A stretch of DNA of 64,000 nucleotides from Candidatus Cacconaster scatequi. GTDB taxonomy: Bacteria; Bacteroidota; Bacteroidia; Bacteroidales; UBA932. Position 1 is the first letter of the stretch; each line of letters opens with the position of its first letter. This document shows, one piece after another, positions 9,472-17,694 of this stretch. Location of the stretch: positions 1 to 64,000 of the forward strand of contig JAGHTO010000015.1 in the NCBI GenBank assembly GCA_018065305.1, given 5' to 3'. The notes beneath the pieces are model-generated. The model made no database searches. It was not told where the DNA came from and was given only the letters and a program-made list of their open reading frames with translations. Position numbers and translations under genes: made by a program.

Positions 9472-10650
9472 TTAAACAGCAGAACACTTCTGTTTAGCCT
9501 TTACCATGTCAATAAATTCAGATAAAGAAAAGAGATTATCTTTATAGGCCTGATCAAAACAGGATTTATTTGATGCGGGAACCACAAGAACAAGGTTGGC
9601 ATGCTTCATTTCCTGCAACTGACGGGTTGAAATTCCTTGTTGAAGGGTGAATAGATATTTTATGTCAATCCTGTCGGCTTCTGTTAGAACCTGCCTCCAT
9701 CTATCTTTACAGGTCGTTTTAGCTCCTAGGAAAACCAAATCTTCAGCTGGGAAGAGAAAATTATGGTATTCGGCAATCCCGGGAAAGATAAAATCTGGTT
9801 TCTTGTTATCCTCCGTAATTTTTTGCTCGTCGAACCTCAATGCTGCGTTTGTAAAAATTGTTGAAAGGTGATGCTCCAGTGATTTACCGGCTCTTGATTT
9901 ACGCCTGTTCAGAATCTCATTTGAAAAGTCTATCAATGCTTGACAGTCGCTGAAGGGAGAAGAATATATTGGCTTGTAAAAACGGTCCTCAAAGAAATGG
10001 AACAACTTGAACTCTGTGTCTATCCACTTCAGAAGTGTTTTGTCTGGTTCGCGATTGATGTCATTCGTGGACCAAGCATAATTATTATTATATAAGTCGC
10101 GAGCCAACTTCGACATTGCTGCTGTTTCAGGGAACTTGTCGAACATTTCCACAACTTGATGGAATAGGAGGTCTAGCCTTTCATCTGGAGAGGCGGAAAC
10201 ATTTTTGTCAATTAGGTGGTTTGTTTTTTCTGCAGGCAGGTTGAATAAAGAGAAGAATTCTTCGATATCTTCATCGTGCTCTAGAATTGTTCCCGAGTAC
10301 TCTGTATCTCCCATCTTGCAAATAACCAACAAACTGCCCACATATTCTTCCGTCAAAAAAGGGAATCCGTGCCCGAACCTAGTAATGCGGTATTCATTCC
10401 TGCTGCCTGTTCCATAGTAAATGAATCTGCTGTCGGTCTCAAAAGAGTCCTGCCATCTTATCTTGACAAGTTTATCCTTGTTGCTTCCCTTTATTCCCGG
10501 CGTGTCAAACAACAAATTTTGCGCTTCTTTTGGGACGTAGAAGCCACATTGGTGAGAAGTGAGATTTACGTCATTTGCGGTAATATATCTGCAAAAAGCC
10601 ATTTTTGCTGCATTCACTTGTGCAACAGCCAAACTAAACATTTCCGTCAT
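9472..10650 (-). CDS. EcoRII-type restriction endonuclease
   Basis: 392 residues with both EcoRII parts: an N-terminal effector/specificity region (about 1-160, including [20 protein letters not shown]) and a C-terminal catalytic domain (from about 240) with [19 protein letters not shown]-type D286 and the stretch [12 protein letters not shown] containing K311 and K315. These match the family's PD-(D/E)XK-type active site. EcoRII enzymes cut 5' of CCWGG and need a second site as allosteric effector. The start codon overlaps the methylase stop in an ATGA arrangement (10647-10650). Given the adjacent Dcm-type methylase and the Vsr, CCWGG specificity is a strong inference, not a direct observation. 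Confidence 0.94.
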   Translation of the reverse strand: MTEMFSLAVAQVNAAKMAFCRYITANDVNLTSHQCGFYVPKEAQNLLFDTPGIKGSNKDKLVKIRWQDSFETDSRFIYYGTGSRNEYRITRFGHGFPFLTEEYVGSLLVICKMGDTEYSGTILEHDEDIEEFFSLFNLPAEKTNHLIDKNVSASPDERLDLLFHQVVEMFDKFPETAAMSKLARDLYNNNYAWSTNDINREPDKTLLKWIDTEFKLFHFFEDRFYKPIYSSPFSDCQALIDFSNEILNRRKSRAGKSLEHHLSTIFTNAALRFDEQKITEDNKKPDFIFPGIAEYHNFLFPAEDLVFLGAKTTCKDRWRQVLTEADRIDIKYLFTLQQGISTRQLQEMKHANLVLVVPASNKSCFDQAYKDNLFSLSEFIDMVKAKQKCSAV

Positions 10651-11894
10651 ATCTTTTCCTGCATTGCGTTAATAAGTTTTTTTGATACCGACGTTATCAA
10701 TGGAACAATAACTGAATTGCCGCATTGTTTGTATGCTTGTATCTCAGAAACTGCACTGATTACGTATTCATCTGGATATCCCATAAGCCTAGCACATTCT
10801 CTTGGAGTCAGACGCCTTGGATTCTTGCCATTGCCCTGTGGAATTAGTATTTCGGATCCGTCCTTGTAATACCTTGCACTTAACGTGCGGGTGATTCCAT
10901 TAAAATCGGCCATTCCATATCCGAATCCATTTCCTTTTGCTTTATGCTTCTCTGCATAATTTTGTAGGTAGTTCCACAATTTGTCTGAAAGGGTGTATTT
11001 ATCATCAACGTTGGAATCAAGAATATCTGCAACACACTTGACAGGTTCTCCAAGTTTTGGAAATTCGAAATTTTCTTTGCTTTTATATCTCTTGTTATCA
11101 AACCCCACAATCATTATTCTTTCCCTATGTTGTGGAACAAACGATTTTCCGTCAAGGACTTCATAATGGATACTATAGTCAAGTTCCTCCAGTGTTTCTT
11201 TAATTACTTTAAACGTCCGGCCTCGGTCATGAGACACAAGATTCTTAACATTCTCCAAATAGAATGCTTTGGGGCGGTGTCTGCTTATTATGTCAGCCAC
11301 ATCAAAGAACAATGTCCCTTGCGTCTTATCCTTAAAACCGGTTTCACGGCCCAGACTGTTTTTCTTAGACACGCCAGCGATGGAGAAAGGCTGGCAGGGG
11401 AACCCAGCACACAGGACGTCAAAGTTTTTCGGAATATATGATTTAGTTGATTCTTGCGTGATATCACCAAAAGGCATATCACCGAAATTTACAAGATATG
11501 TTTTCTGGGCATATTTGTTCCATTCAGATGAGAAGATGCACTTCCCTCCTTGAGCCTGCATTGCCAATCTGAACCCTCCCATTCCGGCAAATAGATCTAT
11601 AAATGTAAATCTCGGCTTGTCTGGTGCAGGAAACGGCACATCGAAAAAGCCATCAAACAAAGAGGGCATCGCACTATCACGAAGCTGGCAACCATCAGCA
11701 GGCTCTTCATTGTAGATGTTACTAAGGACGAAGTCCCACGCTCGCTTCCGTGTATCAGTTGTGGCATATTTTGAGTTATGGAGATATTGGGTCAAGACGG
11801 AAAGCTCATCCTTAGTTCCCTTTTTCTCGCAATCAGTCAGCAGTGCCTTAGGATCAATAACCTTCAGATATGTATTTGTCTTAAAAATACTCAT
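10647..11894 (-). CDS. DNA (cytosine-5) methyltransferase, Dcm/M.EcoRII type
   Basis: 415 residues from the chosen start. Motifs: I ([14 protein letters not shown]), IV with catalytic C167 ([11 protein letters not shown]), VI (LENVKNL), VIII ([11 protein letters not shown]) and X (QCGNSVIVP). The segment around motif IV ([12 protein letters not shown], then TQGTLFFDV) is close to E. coli Dcm and M.EcoRII, which methylate the inner C of CCWGG. The open frame extends upstream to 11924, but ATG at 11894 is preferred because it lies 12 nt after the stop of the regulator gene. The first 90 residues are an N-terminal extension of the kind seen in Dcm. It protects host DNA from the downstream EcoRII-like enzyme. 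Confidence 0.95.
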   Translation of the reverse strand: MSIFKTNTYLKVIDPKALLTDCEKKGTKDELSVLTQYLHNSKYATTDTRKRAWDFVLSNIYNEEPADGCQLRDSAMPSLFDGFFDVPFPAPDKPRFTFIDLFAGMGGFRLAMQAQGGKCIFSSEWNKYAQKTYLVNFGDMPFGDITQESTKSYIPKNFDVLCAGFPCQPFSIAGVSKKNSLGRETGFKDKTQGTLFFDVADIISRHRPKAFYLENVKNLVSHDRGRTFKVIKETLEELDYSIHYEVLDGKSFVPQHRERIMIVGFDNKRYKSKENFEFPKLGEPVKCVADILDSNVDDKYTLSDKLWNYLQNYAEKHKAKGNGFGYGMADFNGITRTLSARYYKDGSEILIPQGNGKNPRRLTPRECARLMGYPDEYVISAVSEIQAYKQCGNSVIVPLITSVSKKLINAMQEKI

Positions 11895-11905
11895 GGAATC
11901 ATCAA

Positions 11906-12112
11906 TTACTGGATGGACGGCCAAAGCAATTCTTTAACATCAACACCTAATACTTTAGAAATCTCGACAAGCGTTTCAAGACCCGGCTGGGCTTTGTTTG
12001 TGCACCATTTTGATACCGTTGCCGGATCCTTTCCCAATTGTTCAGCGAGCCACTTGTTGGTCCGCTTTTGTTCTGCAAGAACGACTTTTAGTCGATTAAT
12101 ATCTTCACTCAT
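11906..12112 (-). CDS. XRE-family regulator, likely controller of the restriction system
   Basis: 68 residues beginning [15 protein letters not shown]. Almost the whole protein is one helix-turn-helix domain ([19 protein letters not shown]), ending in [17 protein letters not shown] at 12139 would extend it, but a TAAATTTG promoter box covers 12137-12144, which makes the ATG at 12112 the sensible start. It is the first gene of the defence run and is 12 nt from the methylase start. Small XRE proteins in this position (C proteins) delay nuclease expression while the host becomes methylated. That role is inferred here: no clear C-box palindrome was seen upstream. Confidence 0.85.
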   Translation of the reverse strand: MSEDINRLKVVLAEQKRTNKWLAEQLGKDPATVSKWCTNKAQPGLETLVEISKVLGVDVKELLWPSIQ

Positions 12113-12136
12113 TGGTCTATATAATTGCCTTATTCG

Positions 12137-12144
12137 CAAATTTA
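12137..12144 (-). promoter_or_regulatory. TAAATTTG -7 box of the defence operon
   Basis: The minus strand reads TAAATTTG, matching the Bacteroidota TAnnTTTG element, 24 nt upstream of the regulator ATG at 12112. No convincing -33 TTTG is found at the usual distance. It is the only such box I noticed at the head of the run, consistent with one main transcript. Confidence 0.5.
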
Positions 12145-12198
12145 ATGATTTTTCCGTTCACTGTTTATGACAAGTACTATTTTTGTTCCATATGGTCA

Positions 12199-12520
12199 CT
12201 AATCATTTCCCGTCATCCCAACCACTTTTGGTTCCAAGTCCTCAATTAGCGCCCTCAATTCAGCATTGTGCTCCTGCGGGATGTGTTGACGAATCTGAAG
12301 GAATGTCGAATTCTTGGTGGGTGGAGGGCTGGGAAGAGGCTCGTTGGTGGTGGGAGGAAGGTTGTCTTGCTGTGACTGCATCCATTTGGTTAGCAGATCG
12401 GCGATGCCGATGTACGCGTCCCGCTTTCTTGAAAAATGTCGTAATGGTCACACGGCAATTTCGGCGTTGATAATTGCGTTTTTGGTCTCAAATCCAAGAA
12501 AATGACTGTTGTTCGTCTTG
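12199..12520 (-). pseudogene. Degraded coding remnant of unknown function
   Basis: The minus strand carries protein-like pieces in two frames. A piece around 12460-12520 reads FLGFETKNAIINAEIAV. It is broken by an apparent 2-nt insertion (repeated TG near 12447-12451), after which TITTFFKK reads in another frame. A 1-nt insertion near 12424 then returns to the first frame with RDAYIGIADLLTKWMQSQQ, a proline-rich stretch and a stop at 12199. Joined, these give one plausible C-terminus of about 95 residues. More fragments may lie further upstream, to about 12660. I cannot name the family, and because the region is open in several frames the reading is uncertain. Confidence 0.35.
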
Positions 12521-12710
12521 GGTATTTCGGACAATAATCGTGGTAAAAATTGCCCGCGGGAGGAATTCCGGAGACCGCATGGCACTGTCGGGGTCATTGT
12601 CGATTAAGATTTTCATAGTGCTGTAGATTTCGAGTTGTACAACTCTCTTCCAGTACGTGAAGGATTATCTCAATAAGTATTATGGGTCAAAACTGAAGGT
12701 TTATTTTCAG

Positions 12711-12844
12711 GCATCTGGCAAGACCTCGCCGGCGGACGTAACACCCGCGGTTCGATAGCGGGGGGACCGCAAGGAGCGTCAGCGACGCAGTGGTGGGGTG
12801 AGGCCTGAAAGGCCGAACTCCGCCGGGAGGTGCTTGCCAGATAC
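12711..12844. repeat. Imperfect terminal inverted repeat with three internal hairpins (cloverleaf-like)
   Basis: Outer arms 12711-12736 and 12819-12844 are inverted copies (TCTGGCAAG, then ACCTC/ACCTCC, then CGGCGGA). Between them are three short hairpins: CCCGC/GCGGG (12744-12748 with 12758-12762), GCGTC-AGC-GACGC (12776-12788) and GGCC-TGAAA-GGCC (12802-12814). The element is much more GC-rich than its surroundings. It lies between the defence operon remnant and the AbiE pair, with no gene covering it. It could be a MITE or REP-like mobile palindrome, or a structured RNA. No second copy was noticed in the window. Confidence 0.6.
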
Positions 12845-12900
12845 CTTTATTCCGACAATAGAGCCTTCGGATTGAACAAGTTTCAGAGAATAACTTTTTC

Positions 12901-13725
12901 TTATTCAAACCTTATCATATCCGCCAGTTGGAGGAAGTAGTCGTTGGACCAGATGTCGAGTTCCGGGAGTTGCTGCAGTCCAATGTACGGCAGTACGTCC
13001 TGCTTGACATTGTCGATATCTGCACTGGCGAGTTTGTTCCGAAGTTGTTCCATGAACTGCTCACGGCTGACATCTTCACCGCTGAACTCCTTGATTCTTG
13101 CTTGTAGATGGTTGAAATCGAGAGGCACGTTGTAACGGACATACCACTCAAAATCAAACCAGTCGCGTCCCTTGATTCGTCTTTGCCAATTGCGATATAC
13201 AAGTGCGTGCATCTTGCCTGCATAAAGATCCGGCAAAGTGAAACAACGTACCATAAGGGAGTGTGGCTTGAGCAGAAGCTTTTGTTCCGTATTGAACTGA
13301 AGAGGAGGGTCTGTATCAAGTTCAATTTTGACCTTGACCATCTTCCGCGTCTGGAACTTGATGTCATAGGCTTCGGTGTTTTCCTTCAGGAATGCGGATT
13401 CCACACGACCGAATGCCATTTTCTCTTTCTTTGTTATCTCTATTTCAAACCCCGCCAGCTTGAATTCCTCCCGGACTGCATCAAAATAGTTCTCTAGATG
13501 GATGTCATCGCGCTTTTCGGTAAGCGAGAAATCCATGTCTTCAGAAAAACGGGGCAGGCTGTGGAACAATCTGAGGCAGGTGCCTCCATAAAAGGCCGTA
13601 TGGTCAAAAAATCCGCCGCGTCTGAGCCCGGCAAGAGCAATCTTCTGGCATACCTCCTGCTCAGCGTTAGGGGTAGCGGTGGCGCTTCCGTTGTAATCGG
13701 CAAGCATGGACTCAAATGCTGTCAT
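12901..13725 (-). CDS. AbiEii/AbiGii-type nucleotidyltransferase toxin
   Basis: 274 residues. The family signature is clear: YGGTCLRLFH followed by RFSEDMDFSL, the GG(T)...DxD core of DNA polymerase beta-like nucleotidyltransferases. In type IV AbiE systems this protein is the toxin. Studied relatives modify tRNA acceptor ends and stop growth after phage infection. The later segment GKMHALVYRNW...KGRDWFDFEWY is also typical of the PF08843 family. The start overlaps the antitoxin stop by 4 nt (13722-13725). The reading frame is intact. It is placed directly beyond the restriction island, adding a separate abortive-infection layer. Confidence 0.93.
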   Translation of the reverse strand: MTAFESMLADYNGSATATPNAEQEVCQKIALAGLRRGGFFDHTAFYGGTCLRLFHSLPRFSEDMDFSLTEKRDDIHLENYFDAVREEFKLAGFEIEITKKEKMAFGRVESAFLKENTEAYDIKFQTRKMVKVKIELDTDPPLQFNTEQKLLLKPHSLMVRCFTLPDLYAGKMHALVYRNWQRRIKGRDWFDFEWYVRYNVPLDFNHLQARIKEFSGEDVSREQFMEQLRNKLASADIDNVKQDVLPYIGLQQLPELDIWSNDYFLQLADMIRFE

Positions 13726-14351
13726 TGCTTAATCAGTTTTATCAGGTTGTTGAAAATTTGTGCTTTCCGTCCTGCCTTTGCACACTCAAAGATAATTTCT
13801 GTGTTTAGCTCTTTGAAGATATCCATATCAAGCCGCATGTCCTCTTCCAGATAAGCGACCAGAGCCTTGAGGGAAGGTGATGGCACAAAACTGTCATAAA
13901 GAATAGTGTCACAAAGAGCCTTCTCGCGGCTTGCCATCAGGAAACTCGCCCCATTCTCTTCAACGCATTCGACACCGATGGGAAAATAGCTTTCCGGAAC
14001 CTGCATGTAGGTGAATTCACCGATAGGAGTCTTGAATGACCGTGAGTGCTTTGTGGTCACGCAGGTCATCTGAAACACCTGCTCCGGTATCATTCCGTAG
14101 AATCTCAATGCCCATTGGATGGACACATACGATGGGCCGTATATGTGGTTCGCACATATACGGGCATCAGTGTCCTTCCCGGTAAGTTCCTTGCTGACTA
14201 TATAAAGATTGCGCTTCAGACGAAGCAGTTCTCCCTGCTTCTCCAACGCCTGAATCTTCTTGTCAGGGGAAGCCAGGTCCGGGAAGCAGGACTTGATGTC
14301 GGATGCTGAAACAGGAACTCCCGCAAATTGTATCAGTGGGTTTCTGGACAT
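13722..14351 (-). CDS. AbiEi-type antitoxin/transcriptional regulator
   Basis: 209 residues. The N-terminal 70 residues look like a winged-helix domain (ALEKQGELLRLKRNLYIVS), followed by the AbiEi core with YGPSYVSIQWALRFYGMIPE and the segment FLMASREKALCDTILYD. Type IV antitoxins of this family neutralise the effect of the toxin and repress their own promoter. Gene order (antitoxin first, toxin second, 4-nt overlap) is the standard AbiE layout. A TATCTTTG-type box on the minus strand at 14383-14390 fits as the promoter. The cognate toxin is the downstream nucleotidyltransferase. Confidence 0.9.
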   Translation of the reverse strand: MSRNPLIQFAGVPVSASDIKSCFPDLASPDKKIQALEKQGELLRLKRNLYIVSKELTGKDTDARICANHIYGPSYVSIQWALRFYGMIPEQVFQMTCVTTKHSRSFKTPIGEFTYMQVPESYFPIGVECVEENGASFLMASREKALCDTILYDSFVPSPSLKALVAYLEEDMRLDMDIFKELNTEIIFECAKAGRKAQIFNNLIKLIKQ

Positions 14352-14382
14352 GTCGTGTGAACAATAATCTCTGTTTTCAACG

Positions 14383-14390
14383 CAAAGATA
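14383..14390 (-). promoter_or_regulatory. TATCTTTG -7 box upstream of the AbiE pair
   Basis: The plus strand shows CAAAGATA, so the minus strand reads TATCTTTG, 31 nt upstream of the antitoxin ATG. This matches the Bacteroidota TAnnTTTG element. Confidence 0.5.
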
Positions 14391-14461
14391 GTGCTATTTT
14401 GTACAGAAAACGAACTTTTTCTTCTTTTTCTGTTCAAATAATTGCGATTTTTAACAGCTTC

Positions 14462-16912
14462 TTACAATGCCTTCGGGGGATAGAGGGCGTTCCACCAGGT
14501 CGGGTCGTCCTGAAGCCATTTGGCAAACCAGGCCCAGATGGTGTTCTGCCATTCGATGCGCTTCTGATAATCCGTTATGTGATGGTTCTGGCCCGGCACG
14601 GCCACCAGAGCGGTCTCCTTTCCCAAAAGTTTGAGAGCCGTGAAAAGCTGGACACTCTCGTTGAACGGGACATTCGTGTCGGAATCTCCGTGAATCAGGA
14701 GGAGGGGAGTGTTGATCCTGTCCGCCCGGTAGAGAGGGCTCTGTTTCACATAGAGGTCCTGCTCGGACCAGGGATAACTGCCGGCCATCGATACCTCGCT
14801 GTAGGAGTAACCCCAATAACCGAATCCCCAATAACTTGTGTGGTCACTGATTCCTGCGTGAGAGACGGAGCAGGCGAAGAAATCCGTGATTGTAGGGATA
14901 TATTGGGACATGAATCCGCCGTAGGATGCCCCGATGCAGCCCACCTTCTTCTCATTGACATAAGGATGCTCCTTGCAGAACTGAAGAGTCCCTTCGATGA
15001 TGTCCTGGGCAGGCCCCTCTCCGGCAGTGTTAACGTGGCGCGCCGACCATTCCTGCCCGAAGCCCGTGGCTCCGCTGGGGCCGGCGACGACATATACCAC
15101 ATACCCGAGTGCCGCATAAGCGTGGTGGGGGTAGCGGGATTCGAAATTGCGGCTTGTTGGAGAGCAACCTCCGTAGTAATTGACAATCATAGGATACTTC
15201 TTCGCCGGGTCGAAGTGAGGAGGCAGGTAGAAGCGCCCGTATACGGTCTCGCCTCTGGAATTCCTGAAATTCCATTCGTGGCACTCGCCAAGGTCGACAT
15301 CTTTCAGAATCGTCCCGCTCAAATCCTCGCGGAGAGTGTTCTTCCCGCTCTTGAGATCCAGGAGATACAGTCTGTCGGAATTGGATGCACCCTGTCCGTA
15401 CCAGGCCGATACCGGGGCACCGGATGCGAAGGATATTCTTTTTACAAGATCCTCCGGGGTGTCTATCCTGCGAATCCTGCCGTTCCTTGGGTTAAGGGTG
15501 TAAAGGCTGAGGCAATCCCGGTTCTCCGCAGTGAAATATATCTGACCGTCAGCAGTGTTCCACTCGAAAGAGGAGATGCAGGGATCGAAATCCTTTGTAA
15601 GAGGCTTGATTTTATCCGATGCCAGGTCATACAGGAACAGCTGCATATCCTCCATATTGGGAGTCTGTCCCTCCATGACATTCATCCCTATGCGTCCGAA
15701 TGCCTCGGGGGAGCCCTGAAGAAGCACCTTTCCGCCGTCGGGGGAGAACTGCGCGCCGTACATAAACCCGTCATCCTTCACAAGAGCTCTGGCCTCAAGG
15801 GTATTCAAATCAAGCAGATACAGGGAGAATACAGTCGTGGGGCGCTGAGTCAGCGAATCCCTTGAGACGGTTACGAGAGCATACTTGCCGTCACGGGAGA
15901 TATCGGATACGTATGAGTTGTGATAGCCGAAAGTCAGAGGTTGCATCACACCGGTGGCAATGTCGAACCTGGCGGCATACGAACGGGTGCGCCATCCTTT
16001 CTGCCGGTCTTCGGGAGTCAGAATCTGATATATCTCCTTCTTTTCGGCGGGGCCGTCCTGATGCAGTGAATATACCAGGAAATCTTCGGTGGGGGAGATT
16101 GAGAAAGGCCCGTCAGGAAGATCTCTCACCATAACCTCTTCGGCACCCGTTGCGGGGTCGACGGTGACCAGCTCCGAACCGGAAACACTCTTTCTCGTGT
16201 AGTAGTATCTGTTGGAAACGGGCATCCAGGTCATCCTGTCCTGTTTTTCGGCAACCACTTTTCCGGTGGAGACCTCGGAAATTTTTGTCAGGTAGGAAAC
16301 CTTCCCGCCTTCAGCGGTCGTTGAATAGGACACCATCAGGTACCTGCCGTCCGGAGAGAGGGAGACATTGGAAAAACGGGTGCCGTGAAGTACGTCATTC
16401 ATACCGTAGAGGTGTTTCCCGTCCTTGCGGAAGGAGATGCGGCTTTCATCGTCGACATCCAGGGACACCACGGGGGCGGCGGCTTTTCCCGCTTCGGAGA
16501 CATATTTGATTTCAACGGTATGCGTTGCCGGAGAAAGACCCAACTTGTTTCCCCCTTTGACACCATCGACATACACCACATAATGTTTGATTGAGTCAAC
16601 CTTCACGCTGACAGTGACATAGCTACTGTTTTCGAATGAGAACGCCAGCCAGTTCAGCGCATCCGAGGAGGACGTTCCGGATATGGAGCCGGCATCCACG
16701 TATGCGGCATCATCGAGCCCGGCCTTTGTCAACGGGGTCTTGAGAATCTCGGACGGGCTGAACGTATCGGAATTGACATTCACGCTGTCAACCATAAAAG
16801 GTCTGGCGATGGGGTAGGGACCGGCGTAACGGCAGGATTTCACGGGAATGACCTCCGCGGAGGCTGCAATGCAGAATGCTGATGCAAAAGCGAGAAGAAG
16901 CAGTTTTTTCAT
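14462..16912 (-). CDS. S9 family prolyl oligopeptidase (DPP IV-like), secreted
   Basis: 816 residues with an N-terminal signal peptide (KKLLLLAFASAFCIAASA). The middle is a beta-propeller with WD/DPP IV-like blades (LSPDGRYLMVSYS, ISPTEDFLVYSLH, FSPDGGKVLLQG). The C-terminal alpha/beta-hydrolase domain has the catalytic triad: S663 in GASYGG, D745 in HGDSDTNVPF and a His at 777-778 in GQNHHIT. Such enzymes remove dipeptides or cut after proline in peptides taken from the environment, in the periplasm or at the cell surface. It is transcribed alone from a TATCTTTG box at 16945-16952. Confidence 0.94.
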   Translation of the reverse strand: MKKLLLLAFASAFCIAASAEVIPVKSCRYAGPYPIARPFMVDSVNVNSDTFSPSEILKTPLTKAGLDDAAYVDAGSISGTSSSDALNWLAFSFENSSYVTVSVKVDSIKHYVVYVDGVKGGNKLGLSPATHTVEIKYVSEAGKAAAPVVSLDVDDESRISFRKDGKHLYGMNDVLHGTRFSNVSLSPDGRYLMVSYSTTAEGGKVSYLTKISEVSTGKVVAEKQDRMTWMPVSNRYYYTRKSVSGSELVTVDPATGAEEVMVRDLPDGPFSISPTEDFLVYSLHQDGPAEKKEIYQILTPEDRQKGWRTRSYAARFDIATGVMQPLTFGYHNSYVSDISRDGKYALVTVSRDSLTQRPTTVFSLYLLDLNTLEARALVKDDGFMYGAQFSPDGGKVLLQGSPEAFGRIGMNVMEGQTPNMEDMQLFLYDLASDKIKPLTKDFDPCISSFEWNTADGQIYFTAENRDCLSLYTLNPRNGRIRRIDTPEDLVKRISFASGAPVSAWYGQGASNSDRLYLLDLKSGKNTLREDLSGTILKDVDLGECHEWNFRNSRGETVYGRFYLPPHFDPAKKYPMIVNYYGGCSPTSRNFESRYPHHAYAALGYVVYVVAGPSGATGFGQEWSARHVNTAGEGPAQDIIEGTLQFCKEHPYVNEKKVGCIGASYGGFMSQYIPTITDFFACSVSHAGISDHTSYWGFGYWGYSYSEVSMAGSYPWSEQDLYVKQSPLYRADRINTPLLLIHGDSDTNVPFNESVQLFTALKLLGKETALVAVPGQNHHITDYQKRIEWQNTIWAWFAKWLQDDPTWWNALYPPKAL

Positions 16913-16944
16913 AAGCGGAAAAGCGGTTTTTATCCGCCCAGTTT

Positions 16945-16952
16945 CAAAGATA
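16945..16952 (-). promoter_or_regulatory. TATCTTTG -7 box of the S9 peptidase gene
   Basis: The plus strand reads CAAAGATA, so the minus strand has TATCTTTG, 32 nt upstream of the peptidase start. Confidence 0.5.
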
Positions 16953-16993
16953 GGAAATTCCGACCAATTGCGCGGACGAACGCCATTATTTGT

Positions 16994-17001
16994 TATATTT
17001 G
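16994..17001 (+). promoter_or_regulatory. TATATTTG -7 box of the DUF975 gene
   Basis: TATATTTG lies 26 nt upstream of the ATG at 17028 and matches TAnnTTTG. It also argues for the 17028 start over upstream alternatives in the same frame. Confidence 0.5.
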
Positions 17002-17027
17002 GAAAACGAAAATTAAAAATTACGATT

Positions 17028-17672
17028 ATGAAAACTAATCAGGATTATAAAAATGAGGCTCTGGCTGCCTTGAAGGGCAACTGGACTCCCGCTGTTGTCG
17101 CTACGTTTGTCTATGTTCTTGTCGCTCTGTTCTGTACCGGAAGCGGAGGACTTGACAGTGTCTTCCACTTTTCACCGGGTACAATCGTTTCGGTGGCAGG
17201 TGCCAGTGTGCTTCTGGCGTTTTTTATCATCGGCCCCGTGGAGATAGGGTATGTGAACTCGATGAGAAGACTGTATGAAGAGGGGAACAGGGAGCTGACA
17301 TCGGGAATGTTCGAAATTGCCTTCAGGAATTATCTTCACGTCGTATGGACCTATTTTGTAATGGCCGTGAAGATTCTGCTGTGGGCCCTGCTCCTGATTG
17401 TCCCCGGAATCATAAAGTCATTCTCCTACGCGATGACCCCGTACATAATGGTGGAACATCCCGAATATTCGGCAAGTGAGGCCATAAATGCCAGTTGCGA
17501 ACTGATGCGCGGGCATAAGTGGGACCTCTTCTGCCTCTACCTCAGTTTCATCGGATGGGCTTTCCTGTCGGTCATCACCTGCTGCATCGGATTTTTCTGG
17601 CTTGAGCCTTATCTGTCAGTCTCGCAGGCCGCATTCTACAAGGATTTGAAGAACGGCAAGGCTGCTGAGTGA
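17028..17672 (+). CDS. DUF975 family integral membrane protein
   Basis: 214 residues. The frame is open from 16848, but that extension overlaps the divergent peptidase gene and its promoter. ATG at 17028 follows a promoter box and begins MKTNQDYKNEALAALKGNW, the usual DUF975 start. Four to five hydrophobic segments follow (VVATFVYVLVALF, SVLLAFFIIGPVEIGY, ILLWALLLIVPGIIKSFSY, FIGWAFLSVITCCIGFF). The family motif is in the central part (AMTPYIMVEHPEYSASEAI, SCELMRGHKWDLF). Function is unknown; relatives are found widely in Firmicutes and Bacteroidota membranes. It appears to be monocistronic. Confidence 0.9.
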   Translation: MKTNQDYKNEALAALKGNWTPAVVATFVYVLVALFCTGSGGLDSVFHFSPGTIVSVAGASVLLAFFIIGPVEIGYVNSMRRLYEEGNRELTSGMFEIAFRNYLHVVWTYFVMAVKILLWALLLIVPGIIKSFSYAMTPYIMVEHPEYSASEAINASCELMRGHKWDLFCLYLSFIGWAFLSVITCCIGFFWLEPYLSVSQAAFYKDLKNGKAAE

Positions 17673-17694
17673 TGCCGGCAGCTTCTTAACGTAA

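Noticed and set aside
11895..11924. Upstream start for the methylase at 11924
   Set aside because: It would overlap the regulator gene by 19 nt; ATG 11894 lies just after the regulator stop.
12711..12844. Element as a tRNA or integron attC site
   Set aside because: The hairpins do not have tRNA stem lengths or a CCA end, and the arms lack the attC core consensus pairs.
14303..15865. Plus-strand open frame of 520 codons
   Set aside because: It lies entirely opposite the S9 peptidase gene, has no family features, and its composition is that of an antisense shadow.
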